DNA from: Streptomyces novaecaesareae
Lineage (GTDB): Bacteria > Actinomycetota > Actinomycetes > Streptomycetales > Streptomycetaceae
Direction: 5' to 3'
Length of the DNA stretch: 55,960 bases
Assembly: GCF_000716875.1 (NCBI RefSeq)
Contig: NZ_JNWQ01000045.1
Location: 1 to 55,960, forward strand
Part shown: piece after piece, positions 1 through 8,291 of the stretch
How positions within the stretch are numbered: position 1 is the stretch's first letter
How the letters are laid out: each line of letters opens with the position of its first letter
Notes under the pieces: model-generated
What the model saw: only the letters and a program-made list of their open reading frames with translations
Database searches by the model: none
Told to the model about the DNA's origin: nothing
Made by a program: the position numbers and the translations under genes

Positions 1-19
1 AGATGTGTATAAGAGACAG
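1..19. other. Tn5 mosaic-end / Nextera adapter (artefact)
   Basis: The first 19 bases are exactly the Tn5 transposase mosaic end used in tagmentation libraries (AGATGTGTATAAGAGACAG). This is untrimmed adapter, not genome. It creates a spurious start of translation reading MCIRDS and marks a contig edge, so genuine sequence begins at base 20. Confidence 0.97.
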
Positions 20-21
20 CC

Positions 22-1113
22 CCAACCCCCACCCCCACCTGGGACGGCCAGGTCAAGGTGCTCGGCGACGGCTCCACCTCCTACACCGGCCCGCAGCCCA
101 AGCAGCCGACGCCCGAGAAGCTGAAGCCCGGCGAGAAGCCGCCACAGTTCGTCGTCTTCTCCTGGGACGGCGCGCTGGAGGGTGACGACCGGCTGTTCTC
201 CCGCTTCCGCAAGCTGGGCGCGGAGAACAACGCCCAGATGACGTTCTTCCTGAGCGGCATCTACACCCTGCCCAAGTCCAAGCGCACCCTCTACCACCCC
301 CCGCAGCACGACCCCGGCTCCGCCGCCATCGACTTCGCCACCGACGCCCACATCAAGGACACCCTGGAGCAGCTGCGCCTGGCCTGGCAGGACGGCAACG
401 AGATCGGCACCCACTTCAACGGGCACTACTGCGAGTCCAAGGGCGGCAAGGACTGGAGCGCCGAGGAGTGGAAGAGCGAGCTCGACCAGGCGGTCTCCTT
501 CGTCACCAACTGGAGGACCAACACCGGGTTCAAGGACCTCCCGCCGCTCCCCTTCGACTACACCAAGGAGCTGGTCGGCGGGCGTGCCCCCTGCCTGGAG
601 GGCCAGAAGAACCTGCTCCCGGCCGAGAAGGCGGCGGGCTTCCGCTACGACGCCAGCTCGCCGGGCGAGTTCCAGGTCTGGCCGGTCAAGAAGGAGGGCA
701 TCTGGAACTTCCCGCTCCAACTGCTGCCCTACCCGGGCAAGTCGGCCCAGGTCCTCTCGATGGACTTCAACTTCCTCGCCAACCAGTCCGGGAACACCAC
801 CAAGGGCGACCAGAGGAAGTACGACGCGTGGGAGAAGGAGACCCGGGACGGCTACCTCGCCGGCTTCGAACGGGTCTACAACGGCAGCCGGGCCCCGCTC
901 TTCATCGGGAACCACTTCGAGGACTGGAACGGCGGCATCTACATGCAGGCCATCGAGGACGTGATGAAGAACGTCTGCACGCGCGAGGAGGTCCGCTGCG
1001 TCTCCTTCCGGCAGGTCGCCGACTGGCTGGACGCCCAGGATCCCCAGGTGCTCGACAAGCTGCGCCAGCTGGACCCCGGGCAGCCCGCCGACTGGCCGCG
1101 TCTGGTCAGGTGA
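22..1113 (+). CDS. polysaccharide deacetylase-like secreted protein, 5'-truncated
   Basis: About 363 codons remain and the 5' end is lost at the contig edge. The visible protein opens with a Pro/Thr linker (PTPTPTWDG), as expected just after a lipoprotein or secretion signal. It resembles the NodB-type carbohydrate esterase fold: the FSWDGA segment sits where the TFDDG metal/base motif lies, and GTHFNGH supplies an HxxxH metal-binding pair. A hydrolase acting on cell-wall or extracellular polysaccharide is inferred; the substrate is unknown. The second Asp of the usual motif 1 is Gly-Ala here, so activity should not be assumed. It converges on the PBP gene, with a hairpin between them. Confidence 0.75.
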   Translation, partial: PTPTPTWDGQVKVLGDGSTSYTGPQPKQPTPEKLKPGEKPPQFVVFSWDGALEGDDRLFSRFRKLGAENNAQMTFFLSGIYTLPKSKRTLYHPPQHDPGSAAIDFATDAHIKDTLEQLRLAWQDGNEIGTHFNGHYCESKGGKDWSAEEWKSELDQAVSFVTNWRTNTGFKDLPPLPFDYTKELVGGRAPCLEGQKNLLPAEKAAGFRYDASSPGEFQVWPVKKEGIWNFPLQLLPYPGKSAQVLSMDFNFLANQSGNTTKGDQRKYDAWEKETRDGYLAGFERVYNGSRAPLFIGNHFEDWNGGIYMQAIEDVMKNVCTREEVRCVSFRQVADWLDAQDPQVLDKLRQLDPGQPADWPRLVR

Positions 1114-1120
1114 GCCCGGC

Positions 1121-1153
1121 CGTGGGGCCCGTGACAACACCACGGGCCCCACG
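1121..1153. terminator. bidirectional hairpin terminator
   Basis: A perfect 13-bp stem (CGTGGGGCCCGTG and its complement) closes on a 7-nt loop between two convergent genes. There is no T-run, as is usual in streptomycetes. Confidence 0.8.
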
Positions 1154-1174
1154 ATCCCCCCGCTCACACCCGAC

Positions 1175-3205
1175 TCACCTTCCGCTCGCCGCCTTCATGT
1201 ACGAGGTCCAGATCCGGGTCGGCAGCGCCGAGTCCGGGGTGTCCGGGGCGGCCCCGCCCAGGCCTTCCAGCGAGAGCAGCTTCATGTCCTTCAGGTCCGC
1301 CCGGAAGACGGTGACCGCCGTGGCCATCCGCCCGTCGTAGCCGACGGACCACCCCGCCGTACGGTCCGCCGTCGTGCCGGGCAGCGCGGCCACGTCCGGC
1401 CCGGCCTCCGCCGCCGGCCGGGCGCTCCCGTCGCGCACCGCGCCCTTGAGCGCCGCGTCCACCTCTCCCGCGACGGCCGGGGTCAGCGCCTGCGCGGCGG
1501 CGGGCAGCCGCAGCGCGAGCGGTGCGCCGTTGCGGCTGATCCTGAGCACCGAGTAGGGGTCGGTACGGCTGCCTCCCGCGGCGAAGGCGGTGTACGCGTC
1601 GGCGGTCCTGATCGCGCTCGGGGTGGAGTTCCCGACTCCGAAGGCCGGCACCAGTTCGCCCATGCTGTTCGGGAGCAGGCCCAGGTCGGCGGCGGTCTTC
1701 TGCACCCGGTCGAGGCCGACGTCCATGCCGAGCTGCATCATCGGCCCGTTGACGGACTGCTCCACCGCGCTTCGCAGGCTGACCGGGCCCCAGTTCCGCT
1801 TGCCGTCGTTGGCGGTCTTCACGATCTTCCCGTCCCGCCCCCAGTACGGCCCCTCGGGGGTCAGCACGTTCACGCCGTTGTCCCCGTTGTACGTGGTGGT
1901 GGGCGTCACCGGGGTCCGGCTGCCGCCGCGCTCGCGCTGTACGCCCTGGCCGAGCCCGGCCGCGTACACGACCGGGGTGAAGGCCGAACCGACGGGCACT
2001 GTCGAGGTGTTGGCGTTGTTGAAGCCCTGTTTCAGGTAGTCGGGGCCGCCGTAGAGCGCGACGATCCGCCCGTCCAGGGCCACCGAGGCCGCGCCGACCT
2101 TCAGCGCCTTGTCGGTCTCCCGAGTGCCGGGATCGATCCCCTTGGTGGCTTCCTGGACGGCCGCGGCGAGGGCGTCGACCTTCGGCTTCTCGAAGGTGGT
2201 GTGGATCTGGTAGCCGCCGAGGTCCAACTGGGCCGAGGTGATGTCGCTGTGGCTCTCCACGTAGGCCCTGGCCATGTCCACCAGGTAGCCGACCTGCCCG
2301 CTCAGCCCCGCCGACTTCGGCTGCGGCCTGGGCTCGGGGAACACCGTGTACCGGGCCCGCTCGGCGGCGGAGAGCTTTCCGACGTCCACCATCCGGTCCA
2401 GGATCCAGGCCCACCGGTCCTCGGCCCGCTGGTGGTTCTCCGGGCTGAGCGCCGGATCGTACTGCCCGGCTCCCTTCAACAGGGCGGCCAGGAAGGCGCC
2501 TTCGCTCGGATCGAGCTGTGAGACGTCCTTGCCGTAGTAGGCCGCCGCCGCGCGTTCGATGCCGTAGCTGCCGCGCCCGAACCAACTGGTGTTCAGATAG
2601 CCGGCCAGGATGTCCTGTTTGCTCATCCGGTGGTCCAGCTTGACCGCGATGACGATCTCGCTGAGCTTGCGGGACATGTCCTGGCGCTGGTTCAGGTAGG
2701 TGTTCTTGACGTACTGCTGGGTGATGGTCGAGCCGCCCTGGGTGTCGCCGCCCGAGAGCATCGTGTAGACCGCCCGGCCGATGCCCTTCACGGATATCCC
2801 CGGGTCCGAGTAGAAGGTCTCGTTCTCGGCGGCCAGCACCGCCCACTGCACCGACTGCGGCACCTGGTCGAGCGGCACCTCCTGCCGGTTGGTCGGGCCG
2901 ATCCGCGCCATCTCGGTGCCGTCCGCCCAGAAGTAGACGTTGTTCTGCTGGGTGGCGAAGGCGTTCAGGTCCTCCGGGACCTTGGTGATCGTGTAGAACC
3001 AGGCCGCCAGGCCGGTCAGTGCCGCCACCCCGATCCCCGACAGCAGGAGCAGCTGCCGCCAGGACGGCAGCCAGCGCCGCACCCCTCGCCGCCCGGCGCG
3101 CGGATAGTCGATCCACCGGAACGGGCGCCACCGCCGACGCCCGGTCTCCTCCGGCTCCTCGCCCTCGCCGCCGCCCTCGCCCTCGCAATCGCCGCGTGTG
3201 CGCAC
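1175..3205 (-). CDS. class A penicillin-binding protein with degenerate transpeptidase motifs
   Basis: 676 aa from a GTG at 3205 with GGAG 8 nt upstream; longer versions would run into the divergent gene. An acidic/basic cytoplasmic tail is followed by one TM segment (about 52-71), a GT51 glycosyltransferase domain (catalytic Glu127 in AAENETFYSD, then QGGSTITQQ and KLSE) and a transpeptidase domain (about 360-660). GT51 polymerises lipid II at the membrane. In the transpeptidase, Ser407 sits in SAFT, not SxxK, so the general-base Lys is Thr410. SVN (484-486) is intact. The KTGT motif reads LPGT (608-611). The domain is therefore probably not a normal DD-transpeptidase, while the glycosyltransferase looks complete. 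Confidence 0.9.
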   Translation of the reverse strand: MRTRGDCEGEGGGEGEEPEETGRRRWRPFRWIDYPRAGRRGVRRWLPSWRQLLLLSGIGVAALTGLAAWFYTITKVPEDLNAFATQQNNVYFWADGTEMARIGPTNRQEVPLDQVPQSVQWAVLAAENETFYSDPGISVKGIGRAVYTMLSGGDTQGGSTITQQYVKNTYLNQRQDMSRKLSEIVIAVKLDHRMSKQDILAGYLNTSWFGRGSYGIERAAAAYYGKDVSQLDPSEGAFLAALLKGAGQYDPALSPENHQRAEDRWAWILDRMVDVGKLSAAERARYTVFPEPRPQPKSAGLSGQVGYLVDMARAYVESHSDITSAQLDLGGYQIHTTFEKPKVDALAAAVQEATKGIDPGTRETDKALKVGAASVALDGRIVALYGGPDYLKQGFNNANTSTVPVGSAFTPVVYAAGLGQGVQRERGGSRTPVTPTTTYNGDNGVNVLTPEGPYWGRDGKIVKTANDGKRNWGPVSLRSAVEQSVNGPMMQLGMDVGLDRVQKTAADLGLLPNSMGELVPAFGVGNSTPSAIRTADAYTAFAAGGSRTDPYSVLRISRNGAPLALRLPAAAQALTPAVAGEVDAALKGAVRDGSARPAAEAGPDVAALPGTTADRTAGWSVGYDGRMATAVTVFRADLKDMKLLSLEGLGGAAPDTPDSALPTRIWTSYMKAASGR

Positions 3206-3389
3206 AGTCCGGTCTCCGATCCGCTCGTGGGACAGCCCCCTCCGTACAGATAGATGCGTCGGGGCCCTTCCAGGGAGGTCAGGAACGGTTGTGATCATGG
3301 TCATACCGCGCGACTGCGCAGCCGTCTCCCCCGGCCGGCACCGGCGCCCGACGCCGCGACCGCGCCGATCGACCGTCAGAATGGGCGCC

Positions 3390-4499
3390 ATGAGGTTGAT
3401 CCACACCGTGCTCGGCGCGCTGCTGCTCCTGCTGGTCGTCGGCAGCATCCTGCGCACGCTGGTCGTCCCGCGGGGGCTCTACTCATCCCTGGTGAACCGG
3501 CTGTGGGCGGTGCTGCGGGCGGTGCTGCGGCTCTCCGCCGCGCCGATCGGCGGCTACCGCGCGCAGGACCGGGCGCTGACCTGGCTGGCGCCGCTGGTCC
3601 TGCTGGGCATGCTCACGGTCTGGCTCAGCGGGATGCTGCTCGCCTACACCCTGCTGCTGCACGGCACCTCGGAGTTCAGCTGGACGATCGCCATCCGCGA
3701 GGCCGGCTCCAGCCTCTTCACCCTCGGCTTCGCCAGCGGTGAACGGCTGCAGCTGTCCGCGATCGACTTCATGGCCGCGGCCAGCGGCCCCCTGGTGATC
3801 GCCCTGCAGATCTCCTACCTGCCGACCCTCTACGCCGCCTACCAGCGGCGCGAGACCGAGGTGACGCTGCTCCAGTCCCGGGCCGGCGAGCCCGCGTGGG
3901 GCCCCGAGCTGCTGGCCCGCCAGTCCCTGGTCGACACCGAGACCGCGCTCCCCCAGCTCTACCGGGACTGGGAGCGGCTGGCCGCCGACATCGGCGAGAG
4001 CCACTCCAACTACCCGGTGCTGCTCTCCTTCCGCTCCCCGCAGCCGAACCGCAGCTGGGTGGTCGGCCTGATCGCCGTGATGGACGCCGCGGCCCTGCAC
4101 CTCGCCCTGTGCCCGCGCTCGGCCCCGCCCGAGGCCCGCCTGGTGCTCCGCGCCGGGTTCACCGCGATGCGCGACATCGCCACGTCACTGCGGATCGACT
4201 TCGACCCGGACCCGGACCCGAGCGTGCCGATCCGGCTGAGCTACGCCGAGTACCTGGGCGCCGTCGCGATGATCAGCGCGGCCGGCTTCCCCCGCGAACG
4301 CCCGGTCGAGGACGCCTGGCCGCACTTCCACGGCTGGCGCGTCAACTACGAGGCCGTGGCGTACGAACTGGCCCGCCGCAGCGACGCCGTCCCCGCCCTC
4401 TGGACCGGCCCGCGCGACTTCCGCGCGGCCGTCATCCCCCCGGCCCGCCCGACCGACCGCCGCCCGGGGCCGTCCCAGCCGCCCCTGCCGCCGGTCTGA
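3390..4499 (+). CDS. membrane protein with channel-like N-terminal half
   Basis: About 369 aa; ATG codons at 3381 and 3390 are both possible. Helices at about 5-23, 64-86 and 120-145 surround a re-entrant-looking segment SSLFTLGFASGE, placed like the pore loop of two-TM potassium channels but without a TVGYG filter. The C-terminal 220 residues are soluble and lack a recognisable ligand domain. It may be an ion-channel-fold sensor, but no function is assigned. It is transcribed divergently from the PBP gene and ends at a strong hairpin. Confidence 0.7.
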   Translation: MRLIHTVLGALLLLLVVGSILRTLVVPRGLYSSLVNRLWAVLRAVLRLSAAPIGGYRAQDRALTWLAPLVLLGMLTVWLSGMLLAYTLLLHGTSEFSWTIAIREAGSSLFTLGFASGERLQLSAIDFMAAASGPLVIALQISYLPTLYAAYQRRETEVTLLQSRAGEPAWGPELLARQSLVDTETALPQLYRDWERLAADIGESHSNYPVLLSFRSPQPNRSWVVGLIAVMDAAALHLALCPRSAPPEARLVLRAGFTAMRDIATSLRIDFDPDPDPSVPIRLSYAEYLGAVAMISAAGFPRERPVEDAWPHFHGWRVNYEAVAYELARRSDAVPALWTGPRDFRAAVIPPARPTDRRPGPSQPPLPPV

Positions 4500-4517
4500 C
4501 CGGACTGGCTGACGCAC

Positions 4518-4555
4518 GACGCCGGGCGGGGCACGTCGGTGCCCCGCCCGGCGTC
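4518..4555. terminator. bidirectional hairpin terminator
   Basis: A perfect 17-bp stem with a GTCG loop lies between the convergent genes ending at 4499 and 4577. Confidence 0.85.
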
Positions 4556-4576
4556 ACGTCTCCCCTCGGACGGCTT

Positions 4577-5476
4577 TCAGACCTCCACCGGTCCGCCGAC
4601 GGCCAGCGAGCGTTCGGCCGCGGCGAGGATCTCCACCACCCGCAGGCCGAAGTCCGCCCCGCACGGATGCGGCTCCCCGGAGGCTGCGGCGGACCACAGG
4701 GCGTCCAGCGCCCGGTGCAGGGCGGCGAGCGGGCCCTCGCCGCGCTCCGGCAGGTGCACCACGCCGTGCTCGCCGCGCAGCTCCATGCCCGTCCCGCCCG
4801 CCGCGACCGGCGCGGTCAGGCTGAGCGCCAGCGTGCTCGACGCGCCGCCGGCGTGCCGCAGCACCAGGTGCACGGCGTCCAGCGGGCCGGCCACCGCCGT
4901 CACCTGCGTCACGTCGCCCAGCACCGGCAGCAGCACGGACAGCGCGTGCGGGCCGACGTCCCACAGCGAACCCTTCTCCTGGCGCCACGGCGAGGCCGCG
5001 TACGGGCTGGAGCTGCCCGGCGCGAACACCGAGCCCAGCCAGTCGGAGCGGCCGGTGTACCAGCCGCCCAGCGCCGCCTGCTCCTCGATCCACGGGATCT
5101 GCGGGCCGCCGAAGCGCACCGTGAAGAACACCACCGAGGCGACCCCGTGCTTGCGCACCGCCTCGGCCACGGCCCTGGCGTCCGGCACGGTCAGCGCGAC
5201 CGGCTTGTCCAGCAGCAGGTGGCAGCCGGCCTCGGCGGCCCGCACCGCGAGGCCCGCCTGCACGGTCGGGGGCAGCGCGATGGAGACCGCGTCCACGTCG
5301 GCCAGCAGCCGGTCGAGGTCCGCGTACCCGGGCACGCCGTGCGCCGCGCCCAGCGCCTCGGCGGCCTCCGGGCGCCGACCCCAGACGCCGGCGAACTCCA
5401 GCCCGGGGTGTTCGGCCAGTACGGGCGCGTGCACCCGCTCCGCCCAGGGGCCGGTGCCCAGCAGTCCGATCCGCAC
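4577..5476 (-). CDS. Gfo/Idh/MocA family NAD(P)-dependent oxidoreductase
   Basis: 299 aa from GTG at 5476 (GGAGACATC before it). The N-terminal Rossmann domain has GLLGTGPWAE as the dinucleotide loop. DKPVA (about 91-95) carries the family's conserved Lys-Pro pair. The C-terminal half (about 120-299) is the alpha/beta substrate-binding domain, with WDVGPH holding the usual catalytic-region Asp and His. The family oxidises or reduces sugars, inositols and similar polyols in the cytoplasm; the substrate here cannot be read. It lies 64 bp downstream of an O-methyltransferase gene on the same strand and may be cotranscribed with it. Confidence 0.9.
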   Translation of the reverse strand: MRIGLLGTGPWAERVHAPVLAEHPGLEFAGVWGRRPEAAEALGAAHGVPGYADLDRLLADVDAVSIALPPTVQAGLAVRAAEAGCHLLLDKPVALTVPDARAVAEAVRKHGVASVVFFTVRFGGPQIPWIEEQAALGGWYTGRSDWLGSVFAPGSSSPYAASPWRQEKGSLWDVGPHALSVLLPVLGDVTQVTAVAGPLDAVHLVLRHAGGASSTLALSLTAPVAAGGTGMELRGEHGVVHLPERGEGPLAALHRALDALWSAAASGEPHPCGADFGLRVVEILAAAERSLAVGGPVEV

Positions 5477-5504
5477 GATGTCTCCGTTCCTCTTGTTCCG
5501 TGAT

Positions 5505-5558
5505 TCAGCCCTGTTCGCGGGCTCAGCCCTGGACGCGGGCTCAGCCCTGGACGCGGGC
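5505..5558. repeat. 18-bp tandem repeat x3 over the methyltransferase stop codon
   Basis: Three adjacent 18-bp units (5505-5522, 5523-5540, 5541-5558) share TCAGCCCTGGACGCGGGC; the first differs by two bases. On the coding strand each unit reads Ala-Arg-(Val/Glu)-Gln-Gly-stop, so the gene's own terminus and stop are repeated twice downstream. Confidence 0.9.
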
Positions 5559-6212
5559 GAGCGTGAACCCGTCGTAGCCCTTGCTGCCGACCGTCTGCAC
5601 CGAGGTCGCGGAGACCCTCGGCTCGGCCGCGATCAGCTCGTGCAGGGCCCGGGTGCCGACCACCGCCGGGTCGGCGCTGTCCGCGTCGGCGACGGTGCCG
5701 CCGCGCACCACGTTGTCGACGATGATCAGCGAGCCCGGCCGGGTCAGCTGGAGCGCCCGGCGGAAGTACTCGGGGTTGCTCGGCTTGTCCGCGTCGATGA
5801 AGACCAGGTCGAAGGGCTCGACGCCCTGCTCCACCAGCTCCGCCAGCGAATCGGCGGCCCGGCCGACCCGCACCTCGGCGACCCGATCCAGCCCGGCGGC
5901 GGCCAGGTTGCCGCGGGCGACCTCGGCGTGCCGGGGGTCGATCTCCAGGGTGATCAGGGTGCCGTCGGCGGGCAGTGCCCGGGCCAGCCAGATCGCGCTG
6001 TAGCCGCCGAGCGTGCCGACCTCCAGGATGCGCCGGGCGCCCTGGGTCAGCGCCAGCAGGTGCAGCAACTTGCCCTGGTTGGGGGCCACCGCGATCTGCG
6101 GCAGCCCGGCCGCGTCGGCAGCGGCCGCCGCGTCCTCCAGCACCTGGTCGTGCCCGACCAGCTGCTCGGAGAAGTAGGCGTCCACGGCATCCCACGTCGA
6201 CTGTGACGACAT
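5541..6212 (-). CDS. class I SAM-dependent O-methyltransferase (methyltransf_3 family)
   Basis: 223 aa, close to the usual 220, from ATG at 6212 with GGAGGG 6 nt upstream. The sequence resembles caffeoyl-CoA/catechol O-methyltransferases: APNQGKLL near residue 45, the SAM-binding loop LEVGTLGGYSAIWLA, acidic LEIDP at the end of strand 2, VFIDADKPSN supplying metal-binding Asp, and VDNVVRGG. It would transfer a methyl group from SAM to a small phenolic or catecholic hydroxyl using a divalent cation. The acceptor is unknown. Its 3' end is embedded in the 18-bp tandem repeat. Confidence 0.92.
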   Translation of the reverse strand: MSSQSTWDAVDAYFSEQLVGHDQVLEDAAAAADAAGLPQIAVAPNQGKLLHLLALTQGARRILEVGTLGGYSAIWLARALPADGTLITLEIDPRHAEVARGNLAAAGLDRVAEVRVGRAADSLAELVEQGVEPFDLVFIDADKPSNPEYFRRALQLTRPGSLIIVDNVVRGGTVADADSADPAVVGTRALHELIAAEPRVSATSVQTVGSKGYDGFTLARVQG

Positions 6213-6313
6213 CGGGCCCTCCAGAGTGCAAGATCGGCAGGTGCTCCGCCGATGCTACTCCGAGGGCCCGATGGCTCCGGGACGGCCGTCGGGCGACCGT
6301 CAACCGTTTCCTG

Positions 6314-6982
6314 TCACTCCGCGACCGGGGCCTTGGCCGCCGCAGCGGCGGCCGCCGCTGCCTCCTCCGCCTCGATCCGAGCGTGGGTCTTCGCGGCCCG
6401 GCGCTTCATGATCCAGGCCGAGAGGGCGCCGATCACCACGGCCGCGGCCAGGCCGGCCCAGGAGAAGCGGGCCAGCCACGGCTCGATGCTCTTGCCCACC
6501 TTGTAGACCAGCAGCGTCGTACCACCGGCCCAGACCACGCCGCCCAGCACGTTGGCGATGAGGAACTTCCAGTACGGCATCTTCAGCGCGCCCGCCAGCG
6601 GACCGGCGAAGATGCGCAGCAGGGCGATGAACCGGCCGAAGAAGACGGCCCACATGCCCCACTTCTGGAAGGAGCGCTCCGCGGTGGCCAGGTGGGAGGG
6701 CCCGAAGTGCTTGGGGAACTTGCGTCCCAGCTTCTCGAAGAGCGGCTTTCCCCCCTTGCGCCCGATCGAGTAGCCGATCGAGTCGCCGATGATCGCGCCG
6801 GCGATCGCGCAGGCCGCGACGCCCCACGGGCTCACCACGCCCTTGACGGCCATGAGCGACGCCGTGACCAGGGCGATCTCGCCGGGCAGCGGGATGCCCA
6901 GGGACTCGATGCCGATGATCAGACCGACGACGGCGTACACCGCGGTCGGCGGAATGCCCTCGATCCAGGCGTCGATGTGCAA
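6314..6982 (-). CDS. DedA family membrane protein
   Basis: 222 aa from a TTG at 6982, preceded by GGAGG at 8 nt spacing; upstream ATG/GTG codons lack a ribosome site. Family motifs are clear: PLPGEI with the membrane-embedded acidic residue, G-D-S-I-GYSIGR, and FGRFIALLRIFAGPLAG with the conserved F/GRF.P.R-type segment. DedA/VTT proteins act in lipid carrier recycling and membrane homeostasis. Four to five hydrophobic segments are followed by a basic, alanine-rich cytoplasmic tail. A second VTT-fold protein lies at 53266. It is unlinked to the enzymes beside it. Confidence 0.9.
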   Translation of the reverse strand: MHIDAWIEGIPPTAVYAVVGLIIGIESLGIPLPGEIALVTASLMAVKGVVSPWGVAACAIAGAIIGDSIGYSIGRKGGKPLFEKLGRKFPKHFGPSHLATAERSFQKWGMWAVFFGRFIALLRIFAGPLAGALKMPYWKFLIANVLGGVVWAGGTTLLVYKVGKSIEPWLARFSWAGLAAAVVIGALSAWIMKRRAAKTHARIEAEEAAAAAAAAAKAPVAE

Positions 6983-7208
6983 GGCCAGTACCTCCGTGGC
7001 AGGAGCGGGACGGGCCCGGCTCCCCGTGGAGCCGCGGGCCCGTCCCGTCATTTGTCATCCGATGGCGGCAGTCAGGCCGCGCCCCCTCAGGGCAGCCTAA
7101 CGTGCCGGGCGGCCTGTCCCCCCGGCCGATCACCCGTGGTTACGACGTACGCCCCCCGGGCCATGGTTCCAGCTTGACCAGCATTTCCTCAAGATTCGGC
7201 AAAGTCAC

Positions 7209-7281
7209 TCAGCGTTCGGCGCCCAGTGCCCAGCGCTCAGCACTCAGTGCCCAGCGCTCAGTGCTCAGTGCTCAGTGCTCG
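7209..7281. repeat. nested short tandem repeats at a gene 3' end
   Basis: A 16-bp unit AGTGCCCAGCGCTCAG occurs twice with a 21-bp period. It is followed by three 7-bp GTGCTCA-type units that run into the last codons and stop of the methyltransferase ending at 7272. Confidence 0.8.
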
Positions 7282-8087
7282 GCGAACCGCAGGGCCACCA
7301 CGGACGGCCGCCGCTTCACCCGGCGCGCGAGCGGCAGCAGGGCGCGCACCGCTCCGCGTCCGCCCTCCGGGTACACCTCGCGCACGTCGGTGACCGCCGG
7401 GTGGGCGGTGGCCAGTTTGCCGTGCTCGTCCGCGTCCATGCCGAACGGCATCGGCGGCGCCTGGTAGTTCCGGTCCTTCAGCTTGCCCTCGGCGGCCCTG
7501 CGGCTGAACCAGCGCGGCACCGCGTCGAACACCAGCGACCCGCCGGGGAAGCGCTCGGCACAGGCCGCGATCAGGGCGCGGACCTCCTCCGGCCGCAGGT
7601 ACATCAGCAGGCCGTCGGCGCTGATCAGCACCCCGTTGGTCGGGTCCACCGCGTCCATCCAGCCCGGGTCGGTGGCCGAGTGGGCGAGGATCCGGTGCCG
7701 CTCGTCCGGCGGCAGCAGCCGCTCCCGCAGCGCGGCCGTCTCCGGCAGGTCCACCGACAGCCAGTCCGCCCGCCCGTTGTCGACCCGCCAGGCCTGTGTC
7801 TCCAGCCCGTCCCCGAGCCCGACCACGGTGCCGCGCGGGCACCGGTCCAGGAAGTCGGCCACCTCGCGGTCGAAGCAGGCCGCCCGCAGCGCCTGCAGCT
7901 GGCTGACCGTCGCGTTGCTGCCGAACCGCGCCTCGAACGGGAAGTCGATCCGGTCCACCAGCTCGACCGCCTTCGGGTCCGCCAGCACGGTGTCCGGCCG
8001 CCGTGCCTCCACCGCCCGGTGCCACAGCGTCCACAGCGCCGTCTCGGGCACCGCTCCCAGCTCGGGCCGCTCCGCGCCGCCAGTCAT
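7272..8087 (-). CDS. LCM-family class I SAM-dependent methyltransferase
   Basis: 271 aa from ATG at 8087 with AAGGAG upstream. GLGDGLETQAWRVDN is the SAM-binding loop and SVDLPE the following acidic/DLPE element typical of leucine carboxyl methyltransferase-like proteins (PF04072), a family including polyketide methyltransferases such as TcmP. ISADGLLMYL matches the family's 'aEGllmYL' segment. It is probably a cytosolic O-methyltransferase for a small molecule; the acceptor is unknown. It lies downstream of the spermidine-synthase-like gene but is separated by a hairpin, so it is likely its own unit. Confidence 0.85.
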   Translation of the reverse strand: MTGGAERPELGAVPETALWTLWHRAVEARRPDTVLADPKAVELVDRIDFPFEARFGSNATVSQLQALRAACFDREVADFLDRCPRGTVVGLGDGLETQAWRVDNGRADWLSVDLPETAALRERLLPPDERHRILAHSATDPGWMDAVDPTNGVLISADGLLMYLRPEEVRALIAACAERFPGGSLVFDAVPRWFSRRAAEGKLKDRNYQAPPMPFGMDADEHGKLATAHPAVTDVREVYPEGGRGAVRALLPLARRVKRRPSVVALRFAEH

Positions 8088-8228
8088 CGCTCGCTCCTTC
8101 GACGTGCTCCACGCTCGGGCATGAACCCGCCGATTCTGACACCCCGTCCGGGCCGCCCGATCCGCCGACGCGCCGGGCCGGCGCGGGCGGGCCAGGGTCT
8201 GTCCGGCCCGGGCGGGCCGGCGGTTCGA

Positions 8229-8259
8229 CGTGAGAAGTCGGCCACGCCGACTTCTCACG
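8229..8259. terminator. hairpin terminator
   Basis: A perfect 14-bp stem with a 3-nt loop (8229-8242, 8246-8259) lies 33 nt beyond the stop of the gene at 8292. Confidence 0.85.
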
Positions 8260-8291
8260 CGCGGCCCTTGCCGGGATCGGCTCGACTCCGC

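Noticed and set aside
1164..3188. Long alternative frame over the PBP gene rich in Arg/Gly/Pro
   Set aside because: Frame shadow; the other minus-strand frame contains complete GT51 motifs.
7209..7281. Repeat cluster considered as a CRISPR array
   Set aside because: Units are 7-21 bp, directly abutting without spacers of constant length, and no cas genes are nearby.
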